A stretch of 64,000 nt of DNA, taken from assembly GCA_964636495.1 (NCBI GenBank), contig CAZWSL010000010.1:39919-103918 (forward strand), in the 5' to 3' direction. The notes under the pieces are model-generated. The model was not told where the DNA came from. It saw nothing but the letters and a program-made list of their open reading frames with translations, and searched no databases. Below are positions 45,353-54,466 of this stretch, piece after piece. The stretch's first letter is position 1, and each line of letters starts with the position of its first letter. A program made the translations under genes and the position numbers. This DNA is from Desulfobacula sp964636495. Lineage in GTDB: Bacteria > Desulfobacterota > Desulfobacteria > Desulfobacterales > Desulfobacteraceae.

Positions 45353-45485
45353 GCGGATATCCTTTTTTTTCTAAATCATGAAATTTATCATATCTTTTCC
45401 ATTAAATATTCTGCTTCTCCAGCCGTCACATCCTCTGTTTCAGGCTGTTTACTTAAATTTTCATCTAATATTCAATGTCTTCTGG

Positions 45486-45986
45486 TTACGCCTGTTTAAT
45501 AAATTTTATGGCAGAATCAGTTTCATCAGCTTTCTTGTTCTCTTTTTTTGTCATTTCAAGCAGTTTTGAGTGGGATTCAATAACCGCACTGATCTGTATT
45601 TCAAGTTGAATCCGCTGGCGCTTGAGTTCAATAATGTCACTGTGAAGAAGGGAGAGTCTTTTATGCGCACGATTCAATATTTTCTGCGCTTCAACCTTTG
45701 CATTTGCTATGACCAGCTGAGAAGATTTTTTTGCATTTTTTTTCATCTGATCCAGAACTTTCTGTGACTGGATCATGGCATTTTTCATAGAGCCTTCTCT
45801 CTCTTTATAACCCTGATTTTCCAGATTCAAGCGGTGATTCTTCTCCTGAAGCCTTAGAATTGTATCATTCAGTATAGTAAGTTCGTTTGCAATATCTTCA
45901 AGAAAAGAATCCACTTCCTGTACGTCAAATCCTCTGAATTTCGTGGTAAACTCTTTTTGTTTGACAACCAGTGGCGTTATGCCCAT
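45486..45986 (-). CDS. DivIVA-domain coiled-coil protein
   Basis: A 166-residue protein opening with ITPLVVKQKEFTTKFRGFDVQEVDSFLEDIANEL, the DivIVA N-terminal membrane-curvature domain, followed by coiled coil through most of the rest. In Gram-negatives these proteins mark poles or septa. It lies 18 bases downstream of yggT and 133 bases upstream of pilT, so it may help place the pilus machine at a pole. Confidence 0.87.
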   Translation of the reverse strand: MGITPLVVKQKEFTTKFRGFDVQEVDSFLEDIANELTILNDTILRLQEKNHRLNLENQGYKEREGSMKNAMIQSQKVLDQMKKNAKKSSQLVIANAKVEAQKILNRAHKRLSLLHSDIIELKRQRIQLEIQISAVIESHSKLLEMTKKENKKADETDSAIKFIKQA

Positions 45987-46004
45987 TTCATACTCCTTTT
46001 TTTA

Positions 46005-46301
46005 TTATATTGCACGTGCCAGTCCTCTGAGGCTGTTAACAAGAAATGTCTGGAGAAAAATAATAGCTAAAATGACTACAATAGGAGATATATCAATACC
46101 CCCGAAATGAACCGGAAGCCTTTTTCTGATCTGATATAGAACCGGCTCTGTCACATTATTGATAAATCTTACAATTGGATTGTAGGGGTCAGGGCTGACC
46201 CAGGAGAGAACTGCACCGGCAATAATGATAAACATGTAAAGTGTAAGTGCATAATCAAGGACAACAGCAACAGCTTCAAAAAAATTGGATACAATGAACA
46301 T
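46005..46301 (-). CDS. YggT-family membrane protein
   Basis: A 98-residue protein with two TM segments (about 5-30 and 70-92) and the conserved phrase ISWVSPDPYNPIVRFINNVTEPVL (here AVLSWVSPDPYNPIVRF...). YggT proteins often neighbour divIVA/sepF and are linked to division or osmotic responses. It starts the yggT-divIVA-pilT-... direction. Confidence 0.9.
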   Translation of the reverse strand: MFIVSNFFEAVAVVLDYALTLYMFIIIAGAVLSWVSPDPYNPIVRFINNVTEPVLYQIRKRLPVHFGGIDISPIVVILAIIFLQTFLVNSLRGLARAI

Positions 46302-46470
46302 TTATATTACCTTTTATTAACAATTTTACCTCGTTATTACTTTCTGATAAACTATGAATGGTGGAAAAAGTCAAGTTTTTTTACATATTGATTCTGCCTG
46401 AATTTTCAGTTTTATCTTTACAAAAAACAATCTTTAGCTGTAGATTTATCTCTCAAGGAAATAAAAAAAC

Positions 46471-46512
46471 ATGTGCAATCACCCTGAAAAAACAGCAGTG
46501 AATAAGCAATGA
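46471..46512 (+). CDS. Possible 13-codon leader ORF coupled to the sulfur-carrier gene
   Basis: An AAGGA lies nine bases before this ATG; the frame codes for 13 residues (MCNHPEKTAVNKQ) and stops in an ATGA overlap with the sulfur-carrier start, which itself lacks an obvious ribosome site. Translational coupling is plausible. No homology is claimed. Confidence 0.4.
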   Translation: MCNHPEKTAVNKQ

Positions 46513-46706
46513 TTGAAGTTGATGAAAAAAAAATACAGTGGTCAGACGGCATGACAATTACCGACCTTTTAAAAACGACCGGCAATGCCAGGTTCTGTTC
46601 AGTTATACGACTGAACGGCAGGCTTGTTTCAAGCCCGCACTTCAGCACAACCAGAATTCCTGACAAGGCAAAAATTCAATTACTGCCTCTTGTGGCAGGG
46701 GGATAG
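46509..46706 (+). CDS. ThiS/MoaD-like sulfur carrier protein
   Basis: A 65-residue beta-grasp protein ending in the required Gly-Gly (VAGG), the site of C-terminal thiocarboxylation. The phrases ITDLLKTTG, VIRLNGRLVSS and KIQLLPLVAGG fit the ThiS/MoaD pattern. Sulfur carriers donate sulfur for thiamine, molybdopterin or tungstopterin synthesis; the neighbours (yggT and lon) do not say which. Its ATG overlaps the stop of a possible 13-codon leader ORF. Confidence 0.78.
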   Translation: MIEVDEKKIQWSDGMTITDLLKTTGNARFCSVIRLNGRLVSSPHFSTTRIPDKAKIQLLPLVAGG

Positions 46707-46922
46707 ACTCCCTCCTCCCTTGCTTCATTTTAATCCATCACTCCCTGCATAATGTTTTTCAGCTATCAGCCGCATCTTGAACCTGCCTGCTGCAGAGGCA
46801 GAGAACGGCAAAGCATCATTACGGTTCAGTTCACCATCTTCAGGAACAGTTTTATAACCGTTGTTACCCGCACTTTTACTATTATCTGCAAACAGGATTT
46901 TCAGTAAAAAGCGTTACATTTT

Positions 46923-46951
46923 TTGATTGGCAGGAGCAAAAACAATATGGT
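46923..46951 (+). promoter_or_regulatory. Possible promoter for lon
   Basis: TTGATT (46923-46928), 17-base spacer, TATGGT (46946-46951), 54 bases before the lon start. The rest of the 46707-47005 space shows nothing further; no clear sigma-32 pattern was seen. Confidence 0.42.
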
Positions 46952-47005
46952 ATTCTACAGTGCAGAAATCATTTTGATAAAACACTTATTCCATTAGGGG
47001 ACGTT

Positions 47006-49405
47006 ATGAATGACAACAGCAATCCAGTTATGCCTGAGATAGTTGACGATAACAGCAAGGAAACTGATTCTCAACTGATTCTGCAGAATGTAAAACCAGA
47101 GATTCTATATCTTATTCCCATAACCGGCAGACCCCATATGCCTGCACAGGTTCAACCCCTTCTCGTCAGCAAGGTGCGATGGGAAAAGACATTGATGAAA
47201 GCATCCGAGGACTCTTACAATCTCTTAGGTCTGTCATACCTGAAAGAGGTTAAGGGGAAATATGTATATAAGGAAGATTTTCCTGAAGTGGGCTGTATTG
47301 TCAGAATGGTGAATATTGCGGATGCAAAGGAAAACATTCAGTTTATTGCCCAGGGACTTGAAAGATTTAAAATAAAAGAATTCATTTCGGACAAGCCGCC
47401 TTTTGTAGCGAGGGTAGAGTACTTTAAAAAAATTGAAGAAAATGAGGATAAGCTTAAAGCATACGCCATTGCAATCATAAACTCCATAAAACAGTTGCTC
47501 TCGCTGAATCCGTTATATTCAGAAGCTTTAAAGCAGTATTTAGGTATGTTCGGCCCTGATCAGCCAGCACCTCTTACTGATTTTGCAGCCAGTATCACAA
47601 CGGCATCGGGTGGTGATCTGCAGCAGGTATTAGAGATGCCGTCTGTTATGGAAAGAATGAAAAAAGTAATGACACTGCTTCAAAAAGAGATTGAAATCAC
47701 CAAATTCCAGAGCAAAATTCAGGAAAAACTCAATGTAAAGATGGATGAGAGCAAGCGGAAATTCTTTTTAAATGAACAGCTCAAAGCAATCCAGAAGGAA
47801 CTTGGAATCAAAAAAGATGATAAAACGTCAGATGTAGATAAGTTTAAAGAAAAATTTAAAAAACTTGTTCCCCCTGAACATGTTGTTAAAAGATTTGACG
47901 AAGAAATCGAAAAACTGTCAGTCCTTGAAACAGGATCTTCAGAATATGGTGTGACACGGAACTATCTGGATTGGATAACATCCTTTCCATGGGGTGTCTA
48001 TTCAAGTGATAACATCAACATAAAAAAGGCAGAAGATATTCTTGACAGAGATCATGCAGGACTTTCTGATGTAAAAGAGAGAATAATAGAGTTTTTTGCA
48101 GCAGGAATATACAAAAATGATATATCCGGCTCAATTATACTCTTTGTAGGCCCTCCAGGTGTAGGGAAAACCTCCATTGGGAAATCAATCGCCCAGGCCC
48201 TTGGCAGAAAATTTTACAGATTCAGTCTGGGAGGAATGAGGGATGAAGCTGAAATCAAAGGTCATAGAAGAACCTATGTAGGGGCACTGCCCGGAAAAAT
48301 GGTACAGGCCTTGAAAGATACTGCAGTGGCAAACCCGGTCATCATGCTGGATGAGATAGATAAAGTGGGTTCTTCCTATCAGGGAGACCCTGCTTCAGCT
48401 CTGCTTGAAGTGCTGGATCCAGAACAGAATTTTGAATTTCTTGACCATTACATGGATTTACGGATCGACCTGTCAAAGGTGTTGTTTATCTGCACTGCCA
48501 ATCAGCTTGATACGATTCCAAGACCACTTTTAGACCGAATGGACAGAATCAATCTTTCAGGTTATATCACCGAGGAAAAAATGGAGATTGCAAGAAAACA
48601 TCTCTGGCCGAAACTTCTGAAAAGAAATAATCTGACATCCAGAACAATCACCATAACGGATCCGACAATCCGCGTCCTTATTGAAGGCTTTGCAAGAGAA
48701 GCAGGCGTAAGAAACCTTGAAAAACTTCTGAATAAGATTATCAGAAAAAACATTGTAACGATTTTAAAAGAGAAGAGAGAGAAAATCCGGATTAATATTA
48801 AATCTCTGGAAAAACTTCTTGGACCGCCAATATTCAAAAAAGAGAAACAGATGTCAGGTAAGGGGATTATTACCGGTCTTGCCTGGACCCAGCTCGGTGG
48901 AGCGACTCTTCCCATTGAAGCTGTAAAAGTTCATGAAAAAAATCCAGGATTTAAACTAACAGGAAAACTGGGAGAAACAATGCAGGAGTCCGCTGCCATT
49001 GCCTACAGCCATGTCAGGGCAAATCTTACATCCTTTAAAATTGAAAAAAAATATTTTGATAACGCTTTTATCCACATACATGTACCTGAAGGAGCCACAC
49101 CAAAAGACGGTCCGAGTGCAGGAATCACTATTGCAACGGCAATCATATCCCTTGCCAGATCAGAGGCTGTGGAAAATCCACTTGCCATGACAGGAGAAAT
49201 CACGTTGACAGGTAATATTCTCCCTGTTGGCGGTATCAAGGAAAAAATAATTGCTGCCCGGCGATCAGGTATTAAAGAGGTAATTTTACCGGAAGGGTGT
49301 CTCCCTGAATTCAAAAAACTGCCACAACATATTTTGACCGGCATAAAATTTCATTTTGTTAAAAAATATAAAGAGGTGTTTAAAATAGTATTCAGCGGTT
49401 CATAG
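47006..49405 (+). CDS. lon: ATP-dependent protease Lon
   Basis: A 799-residue protease. The N-terminal substrate-recognition domain (about 30-220) begins with ILYLIPITGRPHMPAQVQPLLV, a coiled coil follows (about 220-300), the AAA+ module (about 330-590) has Walker A GPPGVGKTS and Walker B VIMLDEIDK, and the C-terminal protease carries the Ser-Lys dyad in KDGPSAG (S about 704) and GGIKEKIIAARR (K about 747). Length is in the normal range (about 780-820). AGGGG precedes the ATG. It removes misfolded and regulatory proteins in the cytosol. Confidence 0.97.
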   Translation: MNDNSNPVMPEIVDDNSKETDSQLILQNVKPEILYLIPITGRPHMPAQVQPLLVSKVRWEKTLMKASEDSYNLLGLSYLKEVKGKYVYKEDFPEVGCIVRMVNIADAKENIQFIAQGLERFKIKEFISDKPPFVARVEYFKKIEENEDKLKAYAIAIINSIKQLLSLNPLYSEALKQYLGMFGPDQPAPLTDFAASITTASGGDLQQVLEMPSVMERMKKVMTLLQKEIEITKFQSKIQEKLNVKMDESKRKFFLNEQLKAIQKELGIKKDDKTSDVDKFKEKFKKLVPPEHVVKRFDEEIEKLSVLETGSSEYGVTRNYLDWITSFPWGVYSSDNINIKKAEDILDRDHAGLSDVKERIIEFFAAGIYKNDISGSIILFVGPPGVGKTSIGKSIAQALGRKFYRFSLGGMRDEAEIKGHRRTYVGALPGKMVQALKDTAVANPVIMLDEIDKVGSSYQGDPASALLEVLDPEQNFEFLDHYMDLRIDLSKVLFICTANQLDTIPRPLLDRMDRINLSGYITEEKMEIARKHLWPKLLKRNNLTSRTITITDPTIRVLIEGFAREAGVRNLEKLLNKIIRKNIVTILKEKREKIRINIKSLEKLLGPPIFKKEKQMSGKGIITGLAWTQLGGATLPIEAVKVHEKNPGFKLTGKLGETMQESAAIAYSHVRANLTSFKIEKKYFDNAFIHIHVPEGATPKDGPSAGITIATAIISLARSEAVENPLAMTGEITLTGNILPVGGIKEKIIAARRSGIKEVILPEGCLPEFKKLPQHILTGIKFHFVKKYKEVFKIVFSGS

Positions 49406-49461
49406 AATTTCATGGAATAATGTGCATGATTTAATGTTAAAGGACAGCAGTTTATAACGAA

Positions 49462-49812
49462 TCAGATCAGGTTGACGAATAAAATCCTTGTGCCGATAAA
49501 AATTAAAATAATGCCGCCAATAACCTCCATATGACTGCCAGAATACTTTCCCATCCCTATGCCTGCTCCAATAGCCAGAAGTGACATGACAGATGTTATC
49601 ACGCCGATAATAATGGCCGGATACCATATATTTCCCTCCAGCATGGCAAGACTTAACCCTATTGCCAGGGCATCTATACTGGTGCCCACACTCAGACTGC
49701 AGTTCTGCAGCCTTTTTAAATGAGAACACAACTCACCGGGATCAAATGGAAATTCATAAGTTATCTGTCTGAATAAAGCAGCTTCTGCAATATTCAACTG
49801 AGCATCATGCAC
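49462..49812 (-). pseudogene. Truncated MntP-like manganese exporter
   Basis: Normal MntP proteins have about 190 residues made of two similar halves with conserved aspartates. Here only the C-terminal half is left: SVGTSIDALAIGLSLAM followed by three hydrophobic segments to the end. The first ~38 residues of the frame do not resemble the missing half, and the nitroreductase gene ends at 49834 directly upstream, so the 5' half has been deleted. A functional half-size protein is unlikely but not excluded. Confidence 0.68.
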
Positions 49813-49833
49813 TGACAGAGTTTTTAAAAAGAT

Positions 49834-50460
49834 CTAATTTATATACTCCACAATATTATCAACAGGCATCCTGATTCTTTGAGGCTGATTTTTTGCCCGA
49901 TATCCCAGTGCAACAATTACGGACACCTCATATAATTTTGTGTCTATTTCAAGTATTTTCTCAACCCCGTCTTTTTCAAACCCCTCTATGGGACAGGAAT
50001 CAATCTCTTCTGATGCGGCAGTGGTCATAATGTTCGCAAGTGCTATGTAGCATTGCTTAGAGGCCCATGCATAAGCAGTCATTCTCGGATAGACTTCTGC
50101 CTCCATATGTTTTTTATATTTTTCAATATATGCATCTGTCATTTCATCTGATAACCCCCGTCTCTTGAAATTATGTATGACATAATCACTTGACGGAATG
50201 GTAAGGTCAGGTTTTGATAATAAGACTATTACATGGCTTGCCTCGGTAATCTGTGGCTGGTTCCAGCAGAAAGGCCTTAACGACTTCTTTACATCGTCCG
50301 AACTGATCACTATGAATTTCCATGCTTCAAGCCCAAATGATGAGGGTGAAAGGTGAGCTGCTTTCACTATTAAGTCCAATGCAGATTTTTCAATCTTTTT
50401 TCCTGGATCAAATTGCTTGCATGCATGACGGAAGTTCATTGCTTTAATTACTGGATTCAT
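49834..50460 (-). CDS. Nitroreductase-family NAD(P)H:FMN oxidoreductase
   Basis: A 208-residue flavoprotein like NfsB/YfkO. FMN-binding arginine near residue 13 in RHACKQFDPGK, SPSSFGLEAWKFIVISS near residue 40, and the C-terminal phosphate-binding GYRAKNQPQRIRMP are recognisable. Substrate is not predictable (nitro compounds, quinones or flavin). AGGAG precedes the ATG. It abuts the truncated mntP. Confidence 0.9.
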   Translation of the reverse strand: MNPVIKAMNFRHACKQFDPGKKIEKSALDLIVKAAHLSPSSFGLEAWKFIVISSDDVKKSLRPFCWNQPQITEASHVIVLLSKPDLTIPSSDYVIHNFKRRGLSDEMTDAYIEKYKKHMEAEVYPRMTAYAWASKQCYIALANIMTTAASEEIDSCPIEGFEKDGVEKILEIDTKLYEVSVIVALGYRAKNQPQRIRMPVDNIVEYIN

Positions 50461-50920
50461 TATTTCTCCTTATTGGGTTTTGCAGCAGATGAAATTATTC
50501 CGCTGTCTGATTAAAACTCTGATTTTTTCTTCTGGAAAACTTTATTTACAAACTGCAGTACAGCCGAGTAAAATCCATTCATTTAGACAAATTTTGATCC
50601 CGATTATAGATAAAAAATCAGCCCATTGCAAGAAGCAACTCCAGAAGCAACTCCAGAAATTATCAGTATGATCTGTATGAATTACAGAATATTTTCAAAA
50701 TCAATTCAACCCCTTAATAAATCGCTTTCATGATTTTTCTTATTCTCTGAATGAATAAAATAATGATCCACTGTTGTGCCGTTTTACGGATAAAATTTTC
50801 ACCCAGACCAACTAATTCTCAAATTTATCTTCACAAACAGGCACCTCTCTGATAAAAACCAATGGAACAGAGAAACAGTTTGTACTTTGCCCTAAACAAA
50901 TCATTTAAGAGAAAAAGCTA
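50461..50920. other. Non-coding space with a short tandem repeat
   Basis: 460 bases between divergent nitroreductase and helicase genes. The only structure noted is two 12-base tandem copies of AGAAGCAACTCC (50631-50654) plus a partial third. A 63-codon ORF here has no support. Confidence 0.4.
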
Positions 50921-52354
50921 TTGAAAAAAATTATTCAATTTTTAACAAAACTGTTCAGTAAAAGAGAAATGCCGAAGCCTTCTTCATCTTCAGGATCGCC
51001 TTTCCCGCAGCTGAATACAGAATCCATTCCCAAACCATCAGCAAAGCCGCATAAAAAAAAGAAAAAAAAAAGGTGGTCAATTAATAATTTTATCGTGGAT
51101 CCCAAGGAGGGTGAAACAAGATTTCATGATTTCAATCTGCCACGAAGTATCATGCACGCTGTTGCAGATTTAAAATTCAAATACTGCACTCCTGTCCAGG
51201 CAAAACTTCTCATTCACACACTGAAGGGGAGAGATGCAACAGCAAAAGCACAGACAGGGACAGGAAAAAGTGCAAGTTTTATCATAACCATTATTGCAAG
51301 ATTTATTAAAAAACCATTTAAAAATAAAAATGGCATTCCAAGAGCATTAATTCTTGCACCTACAAGAGAACTTGTACACCAGATTGAAAAAGATTTTAAA
51401 TCCCTTTCAAAATATACCCACTTAAGAATTATTGCTATCTACGGCGGCACTGGCTATAGAAAACAGCAGGATATGCTCAGGGCAAAACCGGTTGATGTAA
51501 TTGTTGCAACACCCGGCAGGTTTATTGACTTTATGAATAAAAAACTGATCAATCCGTCCAGGGTTGAAATTGTTGTTCTTGACGAAGCAGACCGTATGCT
51601 TGATATGGGTTTCATCCCGGACGTCCGCAGAATTATTTTAAAGACTCCCCACAAAAAACAGCGCCAGACCCTTTTCTTTTCAGCTACTTTCACCCAGGAT
51701 GTTTTGAGGCTTGCAGAAAGCTGGACAACCGAAAACAGAGTGCAGATAGAGATAGAACCTGAACAGGCAGCTGCAGACACAATTCATCAGATTATTTATA
51801 TTTCAACGGAACAGGATAAATTCAGACATGTCTATAACCTGATCAATGATGAAAAATTGAAAAGGGTCCTTTTATTTGTAAACAGAAAAGACACAGCAAG
51901 AAACCTTTCAGCAAAACTTTCAGAATATGGACAGAAATGCAGTGTGATTTCTGGAGATATCTCCCAGGACAAAAGATTCAAAGTTTTACAGAATTTTAAA
52001 AACGGCAGAATTAATATCCTTGTTGCAACAGATGTAGCAGCACGTGGACTGCATATCAAAAATATCAGTCATGTGATAAATTTTGATCTTCCTCATGAAC
52101 CAGAACACTATATCCATAGAATTGGAAGGACTGGAAGAGCAGGTGCCAGGGGAACATCCATAAGCTTTGCAGATGAATTAAGTTCATTTTTCATTCCAAA
52201 AATTGAAGAGGTGCTTGGAAATAAAATTGAGTGTGAATATCCTTCTGAATCCCTGGACAAACCCCTTCCAGAACCTGTTAATAAATATGCTTCAAACAGG
52301 GGACACAGAAAAAAAAAGAAATATAGAAACAAAAAACAGAAATATAATCGTTAG
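50921..52354 (+). CDS. DEAD-box RNA helicase, RhlB-like
   Basis: A 477-residue RNA helicase. A basic, low-complexity N-terminus (about 1-60, KPHKKKKKKRWS) precedes the core: Q-motif region, motif I AQTGTGKS, motif II VVLDEADRMLDMGF, SAT, and motif VI HRIGRTGRAG. The C-terminal tail is basic (RKKKKYRNKKQKY). N-terminal extension and tail resemble RhlB/SrmB of gamma-proteobacteria. The listed start is TTG at 50921; an ATG at 50969 is an alternative. Second DEAD-box helicase of the window. Confidence 0.89.
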   Translation: MKKIIQFLTKLFSKREMPKPSSSSGSPFPQLNTESIPKPSAKPHKKKKKKRWSINNFIVDPKEGETRFHDFNLPRSIMHAVADLKFKYCTPVQAKLLIHTLKGRDATAKAQTGTGKSASFIITIIARFIKKPFKNKNGIPRALILAPTRELVHQIEKDFKSLSKYTHLRIIAIYGGTGYRKQQDMLRAKPVDVIVATPGRFIDFMNKKLINPSRVEIVVLDEADRMLDMGFIPDVRRIILKTPHKKQRQTLFFSATFTQDVLRLAESWTTENRVQIEIEPEQAAADTIHQIIYISTEQDKFRHVYNLINDEKLKRVLLFVNRKDTARNLSAKLSEYGQKCSVISGDISQDKRFKVLQNFKNGRINILVATDVAARGLHIKNISHVINFDLPHEPEHYIHRIGRTGRAGARGTSISFADELSSFFIPKIEEVLGNKIECEYPSESLDKPLPEPVNKYASNRGHRKKKKYRNKKQKYNR

Positions 52355-52375
52355 CATCACAATCAATATCATTTC

Positions 52376-52404
52376 TTGACACTTAGTACCTATTCAGTGT
52401 AATA
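52376..52404 (+). promoter_or_regulatory. Promoter for tatB-tatC
   Basis: TTGACA (52376-52381) followed after 17-18 bases by GTAATA/TAATAG. Distance to the tatB start is about 50 bases. Confidence 0.5.
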
Positions 52405-52452
52405 GATATATTCTATTATTCAGTAATTTGTATTAAAGGAGTTTAAATAAAA

Positions 52453-52809
52453 ATGTTTGGTCTTGGAATGCCTGAAATTTTAATGATTCTGGCAATTGCG
52501 CTGATTGTCATCGGACCGAAGAAGCTGCCTGATCTTGCGAAAACACTTGGACGTGCAATGGGAGAATTCAAACGGTCAGCCCAGGACTTCAAAAAAAGCA
52601 TTGATGTTGACACCACTGTCAGAGATTTTGATGATATTTCATTAAGCAGTCATGATGCCAGTTCAACGATCAAAGATGTTACAGACTCTGAAATTACTGA
52701 GCCGGATACTGCAGAAAATAATTCATCTGAAACAGACTCAGACAGCTCTTCACATGATCAAGAGTCAAGTGATAATGAAAATTTAAACCAGAAAACCGAC
52801 ACACAATAA
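52453..52809 (+). CDS. tatB: Sec-independent translocase subunit TatB/TatA-like
   Basis: A 118-residue protein. An N-terminal TM helix (MFGLGMPEILMILAIALIVIG) is followed by the hinge GPKKLPDLAKTLGRAMGEFKR and an amphipathic helix, as in TatA/TatB. The tail (about 55-118) is acidic and serine-rich. The glutamate after P in MPE is TatB-like; with only one such gene beside tatC it may do both jobs. The Tat system exports folded, cofactor-bearing proteins such as hydrogenases and reductases. AAGGAG lies upstream. Confidence 0.88.
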   Translation: MFGLGMPEILMILAIALIVIGPKKLPDLAKTLGRAMGEFKRSAQDFKKSIDVDTTVRDFDDISLSSHDASSTIKDVTDSEITEPDTAENNSSETDSDSSSHDQESSDNENLNQKTDTQ

Positions 52810-52831
52810 ATCAGCTGTAATCTAAATATAT

Positions 52832-53617
52832 ATGAATGAAGAAGGAAAAAGCCCTTTTACAGAACATCTGGGAGAATTGCGTGATAGACTGATACGATCT
52901 TTTGCAGCTGTGGGCATAGGTTTCGTAATTGCCTATTTTTTTAAAGAACGACTATTTGAAATTCTAACAGCACCACTGGTCACTGCCATGGGTGAGACCG
53001 GCAATTCCAAGATGATTTTTACCGGACTGCCGGAAGCATTTTTTACCTATCTTAAAGTCTCTCTTCTTACCGGGATATTTTTTGCCACCCCGGTTGTTTT
53101 TTATGAGTTTTGGATGTTTATCTCCCCGGGTCTATACAGAAATGAAAAAAAATACCTTGTGCCCATAGTCATTTTATCTGTATTTTTCTTTTTAATTGGA
53201 TCTTCTTTTGGCTATTTTATTGTCTTTCCATATGGTTTTAAATTTTTCCTGGGATTTGCGACTCAAACCATACACGCCATGCCATCCATGAAGGAGTATT
53301 TATCTTTTGCCTCAAAAATGCTGCTCGCTTTTGGTTTTGTTTTTGAATTGCCGCTGATATTAACTTTCATGGCCAGGATGGGGCTTGTTTCAGTATCATT
53401 TCTAAAAAAGAACAGAAAATATGCGCTATTATTATTCTTTGTTGGAGCTGCTCTGATTACACCTCCGGATGTGGTTACTCAGATTATGATGGCCCTTCCC
53501 CTGATGATACTTTATGAAATAAGTATTCTCGGTGCCAGGATATTCGGGAAAAAACAGAATAAGAGTGAAGATGATACTGATGAAAGGGGACAACAGCAGA
53601 AATCAGAATTAAAATAA
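52832..53617 (+). CDS. tatC: Sec-independent translocase subunit TatC
   Basis: A 261-residue, six-TM protein that recognises twin-arginine signals. Opening FTEHLGELRDRLIRSF, the acidic GLPEAFFTYLKVSLLTGIFFA and PLILTFMARMGLV are family hallmarks. Length typical. A soluble charged tail (GKKQNKSEDDTDERG) ends it. It follows tatB by 22 bases. Confidence 0.96.
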   Translation: MNEEGKSPFTEHLGELRDRLIRSFAAVGIGFVIAYFFKERLFEILTAPLVTAMGETGNSKMIFTGLPEAFFTYLKVSLLTGIFFATPVVFYEFWMFISPGLYRNEKKYLVPIVILSVFFFLIGSSFGYFIVFPYGFKFFLGFATQTIHAMPSMKEYLSFASKMLLAFGFVFELPLILTFMARMGLVSVSFLKKNRKYALLLFFVGAALITPPDVVTQIMMALPLMILYEISILGARIFGKKQNKSEDDTDERGQQQKSELK

Positions 53618-53643
53618 AAACGCTTTGAACAGCACTGAAAAAG

Positions 53644-53668
53644 ATAGTAAAAATCAACATTTTACTAT
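53644..53668 (+). terminator. Terminator after tatC
   Basis: ATAGTAAAA (53644-53652) pairs exactly with TTTTACTAT (53660-53668), loop 7, with a short T-run (CTTTTTA) shortly after. Confidence 0.55.
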
Positions 53669-53696
53669 TGACTTTTTAGCGCTGCAGGGTTTAAAA
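53668..53696 (+). promoter_or_regulatory. Candidate promoter of the first cytochrome gene
   Basis: TTGACT (53668-53673), 17-base spacer, TTAAAA. The -10 is weak. The AGGGTTTAAAAACCCT palindrome overlaps the -10 region and could be an operator. The words around the -35 (TTACTATTGACTTTT) recur twice before the second cytochrome gene. Confidence 0.42.
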
Positions 53697-53814
53697 ACCC
53701 TAAGTATAAATATAAATAGAGTGATATGGTTTAAAAAAATGAGAGCATATTAAGTATGCTGTCAAATTATAACAAAAAATTAATAGTAAACCTTTATTAG
53801 GAGTAAAACTGGTT

Positions 53815-54270
53815 ATGAATAGAAAGTTTCTGACTCTGCTTTTGACTGCCGCGATAGCTTTGGTCTTTGCTGTAACATGTCTTTATGCTGGAACTGAAGT
53901 TGCTGATAACATAACACTTGATTATAATAAATATGAAAAACGTATGTTTAAGCTTCCTAAACATAATTTTGTTAATTTTACACATAAAAAACATAATACA
54001 GATTATAAAATATCATGTGATGAGTGTCACCATATAGAACTTAAAATGGGCGATCATGTTAAACCATGTGCAGATTGCCACATAGAACTCAAACCGACTG
54101 AAAAAAACAGAAAGAGTATTATGCTGCTCAGAAACGCATACCATGCAAGCTGCAGGGACTGCCACAGAGAATTTAACAAAGAAGCAGGTGATCCGCGTGG
54201 ATTTAAAAAAGATGCACCGCCAACATCCTGCAGTGAATGTCACATAAAAAACAGTGTCGAGCAACAATAA
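53815..54270 (+). CDS. Tetraheme cytochrome c3-type protein (first copy)
   Basis: A 151-residue periplasmic cytochrome with a signal peptide (FLTLLLTAAIALVFAVTCLYA). Four CxxCH heme-attachment motifs are visible: CDECH, CADCH, CRDCH and CSECH, with extra histidines (VNFTHKKHN, CHH) available as second axial ligands, as in class III cytochromes. Such proteins shuttle electrons between periplasmic hydrogenases or formate dehydrogenases and membrane complexes in sulfate reducers. It has a paralogue 196 bases downstream. Confidence 0.92.
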   Translation: MNRKFLTLLLTAAIALVFAVTCLYAGTEVADNITLDYNKYEKRMFKLPKHNFVNFTHKKHNTDYKISCDECHHIELKMGDHVKPCADCHIELKPTEKNRKSIMLLRNAYHASCRDCHREFNKEAGDPRGFKKDAPPTSCSECHIKNSVEQQ

Positions 54271-54280
54271 AACTTATTAC

Positions 54281-54373
54281 TATTGACCTTTAATATCGTG
54301 CCAGGGTGAAAAAACTGACTGGCACTATTTACAATATGCTTCTATTTTATTATTGACTTTTAATCTCGTAAGA
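54281..54373 (+). repeat. Direct repeat carrying two promoter-like sites upstream of the second cytochrome
   Basis: TATTGACCTTTAATATCGTG begins at 54281 and TATTGACTTTTAATCTCGTA at 54351; they match at 17 of 20 bases and lie 70 bases apart. The second is followed by TATAAA 16 bases after its TTGACT, a good sigma-70 layout. Between them is GTGCCAG...CTGGCAC, a 7-bp inverted repeat that may terminate transcription of the first cytochrome. Confidence 0.55.
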
Positions 54374-54466
54374 GTATAAAAACCTCAAGCACTAAATCTT
54401 ATACGCATACTGTATAGGAGCAATGCAATAATAAAATATAAATATTTATCAGGAGTCGAACAGATT

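Noticed and set aside
50480..50671. A 63-codon open frame before the second helicase gene
   Set aside because: No ribosome site, and its C-terminal Lys-Gln repeats arise from the 12-base tandem repeat.
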